NCBI GenBank assembly: GCA_902462295.1 | Contig: CABQAZ010000002.1 | Location: forward strand, 67,780-131,779 | Origin: an uncultured Clostridium sp. | GTDB lineage: Bacteria > Bacillota > Clostridia > TANB77 > CAG-508 | Direction: 5' to 3' | Length of the DNA: 64,000 nucleotides | Part shown: piece after piece, positions 35,569 through 43,953 of the stretch | Position numbering within the stretch: position 1 is the stretch's first letter | How the letters are laid out: every line of letters starts with the position of its first letter | Notes under the pieces: model-generated | The model's database searches: none | The model's input: the letters and a program-made list of their open reading frames with translations, nothing else | What the model was told of the DNA's origin: nothing | Program-made: the position numbers and the translations under genes

Positions 35569-35625
35569 ATAATCTTTGAATGAAATGACGAATGTGTATG
35601 AAAAAATTTTAATCAAATAAACTTC
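35569..35625. repeat. truncated copy of the 7161-7344 element
   Basis: TTTAAATATAATCTTTGAAT followed by GAAATGACGAATG...TATGAAAAAATTTTA matches 7169-7211 with only a few differences. The copy then stops, and neither the apical hairpin nor the right terminal repeat is present. Confidence 0.7.
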
Positions 35626-35628
35626 ATA

Positions 35629-35653
35629 CAAAAACAAGGCTTTCGCCTTGCTT
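35629..35653 (-). terminator. terminator after the DUF975 gene
   Basis: GCAAGGC-GAAA-GCCTTG hairpin with a GNRA tetraloop, followed on the minus strand by TTTTTG, adjoining the stop at 35654. Confidence 0.85.
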
Positions 35654-36223
35654 TTATTCTTTTATTGAATTGTAAAAATTAGCTGTTGTTGCACTTATAT
35701 ATGGTATTACATATATTGAAGCAATTCCAAAAGTAATTCCAACTAACATATACCACCAAAAGAAAGATAATTGTAATACAAATAAATCAAATTTATGTCC
35801 ATCCATTATTTCTTTACTTTTATTTAATACTTCATCTGTAGTCAATTCAGGATTCTCAGTTATTATATATGGTATCATTGCATAAGAAAATGCTTTTATA
35901 ATTCCAGGAATAACTAATAGTAATGACCATACAAAAACAAGTATATATCTTGCAATATATGTCCATACAATTTTTCCAGTTATTTTAAAACCATTAAAAA
36001 TGTCTTCTACTTTAATTTCTTCATTTTTAGTAAGTTTTAAATATACCATACATATAGAAACTTCAAATACTGGTGTTATAATTAATGCACCAACTGTTCC
36101 TATTACTGGTACAGACGAACATGCTACTCCAAGTGCTCCAATTATTAACATCATAACAAATAAAATACCAATCTTTCCTTTTATTTGCTCTTTAGCTGCA
36201 GATTTTAGTTCGACTCTTGTCAT
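35654..36223 (-). CDS. DUF975-family integral membrane protein
   Basis: A 189-residue protein with about four to five transmembrane helices, starting MTRVELKSAAKEQIKGKIGI. The charged start, the ICMVYLKLTKNEEIKVEDIFNGF loop and VIPGIIKAFSYAMIPYIITENP are typical of the DUF975 family. The function is unknown. GGGGAGGAAAAAAT precedes the ATG. The gene is monocistronic, with a clean terminator. A helix near the end (FFWWYMLVGITFGIASIYVI) closes the bundle. Confidence 0.8.
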   Translation of the reverse strand: MTRVELKSAAKEQIKGKIGILFVMMLIIGALGVACSSVPVIGTVGALIITPVFEVSICMVYLKLTKNEEIKVEDIFNGFKITGKIVWTYIARYILVFVWSLLLVIPGIIKAFSYAMIPYIITENPELTTDEVLNKSKEIMDGHKFDLFVLQLSFFWWYMLVGITFGIASIYVIPYISATTANFYNSIKE

Positions 36224-36297
36224 ATTTTTTCCTCCCCCTTTTATTTTTCATTTAAATTGTATTTCTTTTTTTCATTTATGTCAAGATTTTTTTCAAA

Positions 36298-38253
36298 CTA
36301 TATCAATTTTTCTAATTCTTTTATTTTATCTCTAACTTGGGCAGCTTGTTCAAATTCCATTTTACTAGCATATTCTAACATTTCATCTGTTAATTTGTTT
36401 ATAGTTTCTTTTATATCTTCTTCTTTTTCTAATCTATATTCCACACCAATATTTTCAGTTTGAATTGCTCTAATCGAATCTCTAATTGTTTTCTTAATTG
36501 TTTTTGGAATTATATTATGTTCTTTATTATATGCTTCTTGTATTCCTCTTCTTCTATTTGTTTCTTTTATAGCTTTTTCCATTGAGTCTGTAAGTTCATC
36601 TGCATACATAATAACTGTTCCATCAGTATTTCTTGCAGCACGTCCTATTGTCTGAATTAATGAACGTTCTGAACGCAAAAATCCCTCTTTATCAGCATCA
36701 AGTATTGCTACTAATGAAACTTCTGGTATATCCAGTCCTTCTCTTAATAAATTAATTCCAACCAATACGTCAAATTCCCCCAAACGTAATTTACGAATTA
36801 TTTCCATTCTTTCTAATGCTTTAGTATCTGAATGTATATAATTTACTTTTATATCTAAACTCTTTAGATATTCAGTTAAGTCTTCTGCCATTTTTTTGGT
36901 TAAAGTAGTTACAAGTATTCTTTCTTTTTTTTCTACTCTTATTCTAATTTGTTCTAACAAATCATCTATCTGATTTGCAACTGGCTTAACTTCTATTTTA
37001 GGGTCAAGTAGACCTGTAGGCCTAATAATTTGTTCAACCACATTATTTCCTGCATGTTCTTTTTCATAATCCGCTGGTGTTGCACTTACAAATACAACTT
37101 GATTTATTATCTCTTCAAATTCGTTAAACATAAGTGGTCTATTATCAAATGCTGATGGAAGCCTAAATCCATATTTTACAAGTGATTCTTTACGTGCTCT
37201 ATCCCCATTATACATTGCTTTAACTTGTGGAATTGTTGCATGTGATTCATCTATTAATAATAAGAAATCTTTTGGAAAATAATCAAATAGTGTAAATGGT
37301 GGACTCCCTGCTTCTCTTCCACTCATGTGTCTTGAATAATTTTCTATTCCTTGACAAAATCCTGTTTCTTTCATCATTTCTATATCAAAATTTGTTCTTT
37401 CTTGTATACGTTGTGCTTCTATTAATTTATTTTGACTTTTAAAATATTGTACTCTTTCTTCCATTTCTTGTTCAATAGTCTTTATCGCTCTTTCCATTTT
37501 TTCTTTTGACGTTACATAATGCGAATTTGGAACTATCATTACATGTTGCCTTGTTCCTATTGTTTTTCCTGTTAATGGATTTATTTCACTTATTTTTTCT
37601 ATTTCGTCTCCCCAAAATTCTACCCTTATTGCTGATTCTCCTTTATCTGATGGATAAATTTCTACAATATCTCCCTTTGCTCTAAATGTCCCTCTTTTAA
37701 AGTCAATCTCATTTCTTGTATATTGTATATTTACTAATTTTTTTAACATTTTGTCTCTTTCAACTTGCATCCCTGGACGTAATGATACAATCATATTTTC
37801 ATAGTCAATTGGATCTCCTAGCCCATATATACATGATACTGATGCTACTATTATTACATCTCTTGTTTCAAATAATGAAGCTGTCGCAGAGTGTCTTAAT
37901 TTATCTATTTCATCATTTATTGATGCATCTTTTTCAATATATGTATCTGATTGTGCAATATAACTTTCTGGTTGATAATAATCATAATATGAAACAAAAT
38001 ATTCAACATGGTTTTCTGGAAAAAATTCTTTGAATTCGGAATATAGTTGTCCTGCTAGTGTTTTATTATGTGCTAATACTAATGTTGGCTTCTGTGTTTT
38101 TTCTATTATGTTTGCCATTGTAAATGTTTTTCCAGAACCTGTTACTCCTAGAAGTGTCTGATATTTTTCGCCTTTTTCTATTCCTTTTACTAAATAATCT
38201 ATTGCCTTAGGTTGGTCGCCTGTTGGCTTGTATTCTGAGTGTAATTTAAACAT
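36298..38253 (-). CDS. uvrB: UvrABC excinuclease subunit B
   Basis: A 651-residue UvrB, the damage-verifying helicase of nucleotide excision repair. It shows YKPTGDQPKAIDYL, Walker A GVTGSGKTFT, the beta-hairpin YYDYYQPESYI, DESHAT (DEAD-like box), GRAARNTDGTVIMYAD and a C-terminal UVR motif (ASKMEFEQAAQVRDKIKEL). Length is typical. AGAAGGAGGAAAAT is the RBS. No uvrA or uvrC is in the window. Confidence 0.97.
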   Translation of the reverse strand: MFKLHSEYKPTGDQPKAIDYLVKGIEKGEKYQTLLGVTGSGKTFTMANIIEKTQKPTLVLAHNKTLAGQLYSEFKEFFPENHVEYFVSYYDYYQPESYIAQSDTYIEKDASINDEIDKLRHSATASLFETRDVIIVASVSCIYGLGDPIDYENMIVSLRPGMQVERDKMLKKLVNIQYTRNEIDFKRGTFRAKGDIVEIYPSDKGESAIRVEFWGDEIEKISEINPLTGKTIGTRQHVMIVPNSHYVTSKEKMERAIKTIEQEMEERVQYFKSQNKLIEAQRIQERTNFDIEMMKETGFCQGIENYSRHMSGREAGSPPFTLFDYFPKDFLLLIDESHATIPQVKAMYNGDRARKESLVKYGFRLPSAFDNRPLMFNEFEEIINQVVFVSATPADYEKEHAGNNVVEQIIRPTGLLDPKIEVKPVANQIDDLLEQIRIRVEKKERILVTTLTKKMAEDLTEYLKSLDIKVNYIHSDTKALERMEIIRKLRLGEFDVLVGINLLREGLDIPEVSLVAILDADKEGFLRSERSLIQTIGRAARNTDGTVIMYADELTDSMEKAIKETNRRRGIQEAYNKEHNIIPKTIKKTIRDSIRAIQTENIGVEYRLEKEEDIKETINKLTDEMLEYASKMEFEQAAQVRDKIKELEKLI

Positions 38254-38671
38254 ATTTTCCTCCTTCTTAATTGTAATTAAAAATTTGTCCCACTATATAA
38301 TTAACTACTTTTTATAAAAGTGAAAATCATAGTAATCTTGTCCATAGCCTAAAGTTTTTTTCGAGTATATCCTAATTATAATGCTTCTACCAATTATTAT
38401 ATCAACTTACAAACTTAATTACTCGTAATTTTTTTCACAAACTCTATATAATTTTTTTCTAAATAAATTCAAACCTTAAATATCTTTTCCGGATTATACA
38501 TTGGTCTTTTTAAGGTTTCATTTTTTAACTCATTTAAAACTTAAAACTTTTCTTGCATATTATATTATATTTTTTCAATAACTTCAACTGTTTTCTCACT
38601 ATTCTGCAAACGTGTAGGATACAAGACAATAGTTTTGATTAATATTATCAACAAAAACATAAAATATAAAC
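38254..38671. other. long AT-rich gap upstream of uvrB
   Basis: Apart from the uvrB RBS I see no gene here on either strand. AAACCTTAAA near 38471 pairs with TTTTTAAGGTTT near 38508, a hairpin of unclear use. The rest is low-complexity AT-rich sequence leading to the promoter at 38672. Confidence 0.5.
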
Positions 38672-38700
38672 TTTACATTTTATGTTAATTGTGATATAAT
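38672..38700 (+). promoter_or_regulatory. promoter of the foreign-looking gene
   Basis: TTTACA (38672-38677), a 17-bp spacer and TATAAT (38695-38700), 42 bp before the ATG at 38743. Confidence 0.7.
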
Positions 38701-38742
38701 ATATATGCAGTCACAAAAAATATTCAAAAAAGGAGAATGCTT

Positions 38743-39237
38743 ATGTTCGACATCAAAGGAAAAGCAACAGCAAATGTTTTCGTGAAAGGGTTTGCACAGG
38801 AAGTAGATTATGACAAACTGGTCAGCCCATCAGATTGCCAGGGCGAGTTCGTAGCGATTATCACCGACCTCGTTACATCAGAACCACTTATGGTAACATC
38901 AGCGGTTCTGACAGAGGCTGGAAAGTGGAGCCTCAAATGTACTGATGGTACCGCTTTAGAACTCGAAGCAGAACCAAAAAAACCTCGTGAAATGGTATAT
39001 GCAATACCTGTAACCAATTTCAGAGAGTCTGTTTGGGGTAACAGCTACGATGTAGTTTTCCCAGAGGATTACGACATCGTCAGCAGAGCAATTTCTGAAG
39101 GCAGTAAACAGTCCTATAGACTCATCGGCTATATTGACCGTCAAAAGGTTGTAACAAGCCGTTTTGTGAAATTTTGGACTGATGGAACAGGAAAACACCA
39201 CGGCATAACCAAGAGTGGATCTCATTATGTATTTTAA
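38743..39237 (+). CDS. 164-residue protein of unknown function with atypical composition
   Basis: ATG at 38743, chosen over 38737 because AAAAGGAGA is too close to the earlier one. The protein starts MFDIKGKATANVFVKGF, is soluble, beta-rich and has no membrane segment. I do not recognise a family. Its DNA is clearly richer in G and C than everything around it, with codons such as CTG, GTC, ATC and CGT that neighbours avoid, so it is probably recently acquired. It has its own promoter and a GC-rich terminator, a self-contained cassette between uvrB and the coaB/coaC block. Confidence 0.75.
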   Translation: MFDIKGKATANVFVKGFAQEVDYDKLVSPSDCQGEFVAIITDLVTSEPLMVTSAVLTEAGKWSLKCTDGTALELEAEPKKPREMVYAIPVTNFRESVWGNSYDVVFPEDYDIVSRAISEGSKQSYRLIGYIDRQKVVTSRFVKFWTDGTGKHHGITKSGSHYVF

Positions 39238-39261
39238 TACATAACACTGCTTTTGCCGTCT

Positions 39262-39300
39262 CCCCCCCTATTGATGTAAATGCATCATTGGGGGGTTTTC
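39262..39300 (+). terminator. GC-rich terminator of the 164-residue gene
   Basis: CCCCCCTATTGATG pairs with CATCATTGGGGGG (internal T opposite T) around a TAAATG loop, followed by TTTTC. This is a much stronger GC stem than other terminators in the window. Confidence 0.85.
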
Positions 39301-39304
39301 TATA

Positions 39305-39360
39305 TTGACTTGTTATGTCAATTATGCTATAATTTTCAATGTTCCTAATAAATCATTAGG
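39305..39360 (+). promoter_or_regulatory. promoter with overlapping palindrome, plus leader hairpin
   Basis: TTGACT (39305-39310), a 17-bp spacer and TATAAT (39328-39333). The palindrome TTGAC-TTGTTAT-GTCAA (39305-39321) covers the -35, an operator-like arrangement. Downstream, CCTAAT-AAATC-ATTAGG (39344-39360) is a perfect leader hairpin. Confidence 0.6.
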
Positions 39361-39436
39361 ATTAATTTAATAATCTCCTTATGGAGTTAACATATATAAC
39401 AAGTAATCAACAATAAATATTTAAGGAGGTATTTGA

Positions 39437-39985
39437 ATGAGTGAAAAAAACAAAGATTTCTATGTGTGGACAATTACAAAATATATCAACTCCACTCATA
39501 AATGGTGGGGAATTGATATAATGTCCATATACGACAACATCAAAAAAGATTTTCCTAATGCTACAGAAGCAATTCAAAAAATGTATCACAAGTTAAGAAA
39601 ACCCAATTTCTACAAATCTAAACTTTTAGTTTTTGAGCAAGCTGAATACATTTATGAAGCTATTGCAAATTTAATTCCGCAGTACAATGAACTTCAATAT
39701 ACTATAACAACTAAAGAACAATCACAAAAATATGAAGAATTGAATATGCACTCTTGGAATCGGTTTATAGAAACTAGCCGTATTGACTTGCTTATGGCTA
39801 TTTTATTGTTCACAGAAGAATTTATTTTAGAACCTGTACAAAGTGACAATGTAAATCTTACTGACAATCATCTTACTGTAATTGGAAACTTTGTTACTCT
39901 CGAAGTATCAAGAAAAGAAGATAAAACACATATCTCTATTCTAGTTAGAGATGTTATACTTCTTAAATATGCGATACTCAATTAA
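39437..39985 (+). CDS. 182-residue protein of unknown function
   Basis: A soluble, mostly helical protein starting MSEKNKDFYVWTITKYINST, with no signal or membrane segment. AAGGAGG precedes the ATG by 7 bp. I do not recognise a family. Its composition is closer to the local AT-rich norm than that of the gene before it. Separate promoter and terminator make it an independent unit, but its place beside the atypical gene suggests the two may have arrived together. Confidence 0.7.
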   Translation: MSEKNKDFYVWTITKYINSTHKWWGIDIMSIYDNIKKDFPNATEAIQKMYHKLRKPNFYKSKLLVFEQAEYIYEAIANLIPQYNELQYTITTKEQSQKYEELNMHSWNRFIETSRIDLLMAILLFTEEFILEPVQSDNVNLTDNHLTVIGNFVTLEVSRKEDKTHISILVRDVILLKYAILN

Positions 39986-39987
39986 CT

Positions 39988-40030
39988 TAAAAGACAATAT
40001 AGAATATTATTTTCTATATTGCCTTTTTTT
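39988..40030 (+). terminator. terminator after the 182-residue gene
   Basis: GACAATATAGAA pairs with TTCTATATTG(C) around an AT loop, followed by TTTTTTT. It also runs up to the coaB stop codon on the other strand. Confidence 0.8.
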
Positions 40031-40754
40031 AAAATATTTCTTCTATAATTTTCTCTGCAATATCTTCTTTACCAGAAGCAATAGTATAATCATTAAATCC
40101 TTTAACAATAAACGCTTTATGGCTACCTTTTCTGATATTTTCTAAATCATTAGCAACTACCAAATTACAATTATTTTTATTTTTCAAATTAATTGCAGTA
40201 TCAATTAATTCCTTTTCACTAACATTATCAAGTAATTTAAATCCCACTAAATATGTACTTGGACTGATATCTTTTATCATAGATATTATTTTAGGTGTTT
40301 TCTTTAATTTAATAATTAAATTCTCTTTATTAGATGAAATTTTATTATCATTCAAATTTTCTTTATTAGAGCAAATTAAATCAATAACACTTTTATTAGG
40401 ATTACTGCTTATATTTAAAGCCAGATTTTCTGCAGTTGTAACATAATCAACAGAATAATCTGATACAGCCATAGAATGTATAAAATAATCTATTTTATTA
40501 CTTGTTAATAATCCTTTTACTGATATCTCTAAATCTTTAGTATCTGTAATTTCAATAATTTGAATTTTAGGATGTATTGGTTTGAATGAACTTTTTGAGC
40601 AAATATAATAAATTTTTTCTATTTGTTCTTCATTTGATTGTATTAATTTATTTGCTATTGTACATCCTAATTTTCCAGAACTACTATTTGTTATTTTTCT
40701 TACATTATCTATTTTTTCACTGGTTCCTCCTGCTGTTATAATTACTTTTTTCAT
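40029..40754 (-). CDS. coaB: phosphopantothenate-cysteine ligase (stand-alone CoaB)
   Basis: A 241-residue CoaB that joins cysteine to 4'-phosphopantothenate in coenzyme A synthesis. It has ITAGGTSEKIDNVRKITNSSSGKLG at the start, the family nucleotide-binding motif, then YFIHSMAVSDYSV and a LVANDLENI segment near the end. Most bacteria fuse CoaB to CoaC; here the two are separate genes one base apart, as in streptococci and enterococci. RBS AGGAGGAAAG lies inside the end of coaC. Confidence 0.9.
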   Translation of the reverse strand: MKKVIITAGGTSEKIDNVRKITNSSSGKLGCTIANKLIQSNEEQIEKIYYICSKSSFKPIHPKIQIIEITDTKDLEISVKGLLTSNKIDYFIHSMAVSDYSVDYVTTAENLALNISSNPNKSVIDLICSNKENLNDNKISSNKENLIIKLKKTPKIISMIKDISPSTYLVGFKLLDNVSEKELIDTAINLKNKNNCNLVVANDLENIRKGSHKAFIVKGFNDYTIASGKEDIAEKIIEEIF

Positions 40755-40755
40755 T

Positions 40756-41307
40756 TTATCTTTCCTCCTTTATCAACTTTTTAATATAATCAATTATTTC
40801 TTTATTTTGTGGAAGTTTTCCTTTAGCTTCATCTCCACAAGCAAGATGTCCTACAGTTGGTTCAATAATTTTGTATCCATATAATTTTAATTTTTCTAAA
40901 TTGTTTTGTACTATTGGATTTTCATACATTCCATTATTCATTGCTGGTGCAAATATAACTGTTGATTTTGTTGCCATAATAGTTGTAGAAAGCATATCAT
41001 CCGCTATTCCATTAGCTACTTTTCCAATTATATTAGCAGTTGCTGGAACTACTAAAAATATATCTGCTTTTTTGGCTAGACTAATGTGTTTTACATCAAT
41101 ATAATCTGGTCTTTCAAACATATCTGTAATTACTTTATTACCAGATAAAGTTTCCAATGTTAAAGGTGTAATAAATTTACAAGCATTCTTAGTCATAATT
41201 ATATCTACATTGGCACCTTGCTGTTTTAGGTAACTAATAATTCCACAAGTTTTATAAACTGCAATTCCTCCAGTTACTCCTATAACGATATTTAAATTTT
41301 CAAACAT
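40756..41307 (-). CDS. coaC: phosphopantothenoylcysteine decarboxylase (stand-alone CoaC)
   Basis: A 183-residue flavoprotein of the HFCD family. It decarboxylates 4'-phosphopantothenoylcysteine to 4'-phosphopantetheine. It shows NIVIGVTGGIAVYKTCGII (flavin-binding start), ADIFLVVPATANIIGKVANGIADDML and the PAMNNGMYENP motif with its active-site Asn, plus a CGDEAKGKLP loop with the catalytic Cys. It precedes coaB by one base and is divergent from a LysR-type gene. Confidence 0.93.
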   Translation of the reverse strand: MFENLNIVIGVTGGIAVYKTCGIISYLKQQGANVDIIMTKNACKFITPLTLETLSGNKVITDMFERPDYIDVKHISLAKKADIFLVVPATANIIGKVANGIADDMLSTTIMATKSTVIFAPAMNNGMYENPIVQNNLEKLKLYGYKIIEPTVGHLACGDEAKGKLPQNKEIIDYIKKLIKEER

Positions 41308-41347
41308 ATTTATTCCTCCCTTTCAGTTACATTTTATCTCAAGCATA

Positions 41348-41377
41348 TTGATAAGTAAAATATATTTATGCTATAAT
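41348..41377 (+). promoter_or_regulatory. promoter of the LysR-type gene
   Basis: TTGATA (41348-41353), an 18-bp spacer, TATAAT (41372-41377) in the 90-bp gap between divergent coaC and the regulator gene. Confidence 0.6.
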
Positions 41378-41397
41378 GTTCATAAGGAGGGCTTATA

Positions 41398-42267
41398 ATG
41401 AATGTAGATTTAGAATTATATAGAGTTTTTTATGTAGTTGCTAAAAATAAGCATATGACAAAAGCCAGTGAAGAATTGCACATATCTCAACCTGCAATAT
41501 CTCAGTCAATAAAAAAATTAGAAATGCAATTAGATGGCACATTGTTTTTAAGGAGTAATAAAGGTATGGAACTTACTGAAGAGGGCAAAATGTTTTATGA
41601 ATATGTTAAAGGAGCCCTTGAACTTATTAACAATGCAGAAAATAAATTTACATTGTTTAAAGATTTATCAAAAGGAGAAATAAAAATCGGATGTTCAACA
41701 ACTTTAACTAAATTAATTTTGATAAATTCTTTAAAACATTTTCATAGTGATTATCCAAATATAAATATTAATATAATAAATGATTTAACTAGCAACCTAA
41801 TAACTGATTTAAAATTAGGTAAACTAGATTTTGTTATTTTTAATGAAAGTAATATTAAAGAAACAAATTTAAATCTAGAAAAATTAAAAGAATTAAAACA
41901 AGGATTTATTTACAATCCAAAGTTTTATGATGACCGTGTTGTAAATTTTGAAGACTTAAACAATTATCCACTTATTTTACAAAAAGAAGAATCAAATAGT
42001 AGAAAATTACTAGATTACATTGCACTTCAAAATAATGTTAAACTAATTCCTAAAATGGAAGTTGTTAGTCAAGAATTAATTACAGAATTCGTAAATATTG
42101 GTTTAGGGATTGGTTTTGTAATTATAGATTTAGCAAAAAGGAATTTTAAAACTATAAATGAACTAAATATAAATAAAGTAATACCAAATATAAATATATA
42201 TTTAGCAACCAATAAATCTGTTTCACCTACATTTGCATGTAAAACATTTTTAAAATATTTGAGATAA
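41398..42267 (+). CDS. LysR-family transcriptional regulator
   Basis: A 289-residue LTTR. The N-terminal winged helix-turn-helix reads MTKASEELHISQPAISQSIK, followed by a linker helix and a periplasmic-binding-like effector domain (KIGCSTTLTKL onward). LysR proteins usually control a divergent neighbour through the shared gap, so coaC-coaB is the first candidate target. The effector is unknown. AAGGAGGG precedes the ATG. Confidence 0.92.
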   Translation: MNVDLELYRVFYVVAKNKHMTKASEELHISQPAISQSIKKLEMQLDGTLFLRSNKGMELTEEGKMFYEYVKGALELINNAENKFTLFKDLSKGEIKIGCSTTLTKLILINSLKHFHSDYPNININIINDLTSNLITDLKLGKLDFVIFNESNIKETNLNLEKLKELKQGFIYNPKFYDDRVVNFEDLNNYPLILQKEESNSRKLLDYIALQNNVKLIPKMEVVSQELITEFVNIGLGIGFVIIDLAKRNFKTINELNINKVIPNINIYLATNKSVSPTFACKTFLKYLR

Positions 42268-42282
42268 TTTGTTGTCTTACAA

Positions 42283-42320
42283 ACCAAAAAGCTACCATTA
42301 ATAGGTAGCTTTTTGGTTAT
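42283..42320. terminator. bidirectional terminator between the LysR gene and the cadherin-like gene
   Basis: CCAAAAAGCTACC pairs perfectly with GGTAGCTTTTTGG around ATTAATA. Confidence 0.85.
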
Positions 42321-42338
42321 AAAATTTACCTTACTATT

Positions 42339-43943
42339 TTAAAAATGTTTACCTTTTCTTTTCACTTTATTGTTTTTTTCATCTTCATTCTCTTTATTGT
42401 CTTCTTTTTCTTCTTCTATTTCTGTAACTTCCCCAAGTTCTTGATGTTCAGCAAGCGCTTTATCTAATTCATCTCCTCCTGGTAGGTCTATATTCTCTTC
42501 ATTCTTTTTTTCTTTTGCTATTTTTATTTTTAATATTATTGCTATTATTATAAATATAATTAAAACAACTATTAATATTACTTTTATTATTTCTTCTCTT
42601 CCCCATGTTGATGGTTTAAGCCAACTCATTTTTTCTTCTTCTGCTAAGCTTTTGTTAACAATTATTTGGTATGTTGCTGTCTTATCTTCTTTTTCATTTC
42701 TTACTAAGATTGTTATTGTATTTTCACCTAATGCTAATTCTTCATTTCCATATATTTCGACTGTTGTATCATCATCTGTTGCGATTGTTCTTATATCTAG
42801 TGTACTTAAATCTTCGGTTAAATCTACTTTATATTCATATGTTCCAGTTTCAAAACTTGGATTTAATGTTACACCACTTATTTCTAATGATGACAATCCA
42901 AATTCACCATCTGAATCGTTTGCTACAGATGTAGTCCCATCTCCTCTTGTTACTTCTATTGTATATGTCTTTTTTGTTCCATTTTCTGCTGTTACTTCAA
43001 TATTTATATTATTTTTTCCCTCTTTTAATGATTTTTTTCCTATTCCTGCTATTTGTGCTTTTGTATCTGTTGCTTCTGCATATATTTCTATTTCTTTTAC
43101 ATCTTTTGGAACCTGTACACTATAATTTGTTTTATCTTTTTGAAAACCTGAAAAATCATATTTTTCTGGTTTTATTCCCAAACTTTTTAAACTTGCATCT
43201 CCTGATGTATCTTCTGTTTGTGTTTCTTCAGCTGTTTTTCTTTTTATTGTTAATGTATATGTTTTTGTGTTTCCTGCTTCTGCAGTTACTGTTAATGTTA
43301 CTTTTTTACTTTCTCCCTCATTTAATGATACATCTCCTGTTCCAGTAACTTTTGCTTTCGAATCTAACGGACTTGCATATACATTTACTTTTGAAACATT
43401 ATTAGGTATTTCTACACTATAGTCTGTTTTGTCTCTTTTAAATCCACTAAAATCATTTGGCTTTATTCCTAAATTTTTTAATCTTGCTTCTGTTGATTTT
43501 GATGCTGTTGTGTTGCCACCTGTTGTACCATTACCTGAATTGTTTGAATCAGAAGCTGTTGTATCTTTTGCTTTAACCGTTACTGATTTTTGAGCAGATA
43601 CATCAACATATTGTCCATTTAAAACTGCTGATGAATCAGATGTAACTTGAACATTAATAGTTCCCTCTTTTTCACATTTAAATGTTGCTGAATTCGAATA
43701 AGTATTAACTTGACCTGCTAAGCTCCCATCAACAACTTTAATTTTTCCTGACACTACTCCTGTAACATCCGCAGTAACAGACGATGTATGAACATTCGGA
43801 ACTGTTACAGTTATTTTTACTTCATCTCCTACTTTAGGTTCACTAGGTGATATTGTTATGCTTGTTGCACTTGCCTTATCACTTATTAATATTATTCCTA
43901 TAAAGAATATTATACTTATACATAACTTTTTTAATTTGTTCAC
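42339..43943 (-). CDS. membrane-anchored surface protein with three cadherin-like beta-sandwich repeats
   Basis: A 534-residue protein with a signal peptide (1-26), an Ig-like domain (about 27-125) starting ITISPSEPKVGDEVKITVTV, and three cadherin-like beta-sandwich domains (about 152-235, 248-332, 345-430). The domains share the pattern L-x-x-L-x-I-x-P-x-(F/Y)-S-G-F-x-x-D-K-T-x-Y-x-V, with the third more diverged. A transmembrane helix (about 456-476) and a highly charged cytoplasmic tail end it. It follows the glucosaminidase gene by 10 bp and so is presumably made with it, as a surface receptor or scaffold. Confidence 0.85.
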   Translation of the reverse strand: MNKLKKLCISIIFFIGIILISDKASATSITISPSEPKVGDEVKITVTVPNVHTSSVTADVTGVVSGKIKVVDGSLAGQVNTYSNSATFKCEKEGTINVQVTSDSSAVLNGQYVDVSAQKSVTVKAKDTTASDSNNSGNGTTGGNTTASKSTEARLKNLGIKPNDFSGFKRDKTDYSVEIPNNVSKVNVYASPLDSKAKVTGTGDVSLNEGESKKVTLTVTAEAGNTKTYTLTIKRKTAEETQTEDTSGDASLKSLGIKPEKYDFSGFQKDKTNYSVQVPKDVKEIEIYAEATDTKAQIAGIGKKSLKEGKNNINIEVTAENGTKKTYTIEVTRGDGTTSVANDSDGEFGLSSLEISGVTLNPSFETGTYEYKVDLTEDLSTLDIRTIATDDDTTVEIYGNEELALGENTITILVRNEKEDKTATYQIIVNKSLAEEEKMSWLKPSTWGREEIIKVILIVVLIIFIIIAIILKIKIAKEKKNEENIDLPGGDELDKALAEHQELGEVTEIEEEKEDNKENEDEKNNKVKRKGKHF

Positions 43944-43953
43944 ATTAACTCTC

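Noticed and set aside
38254..38671. Possible small gene or ncRNA upstream of uvrB
   Set aside because: No frame with an RBS and only one weak hairpin; nothing supportable.
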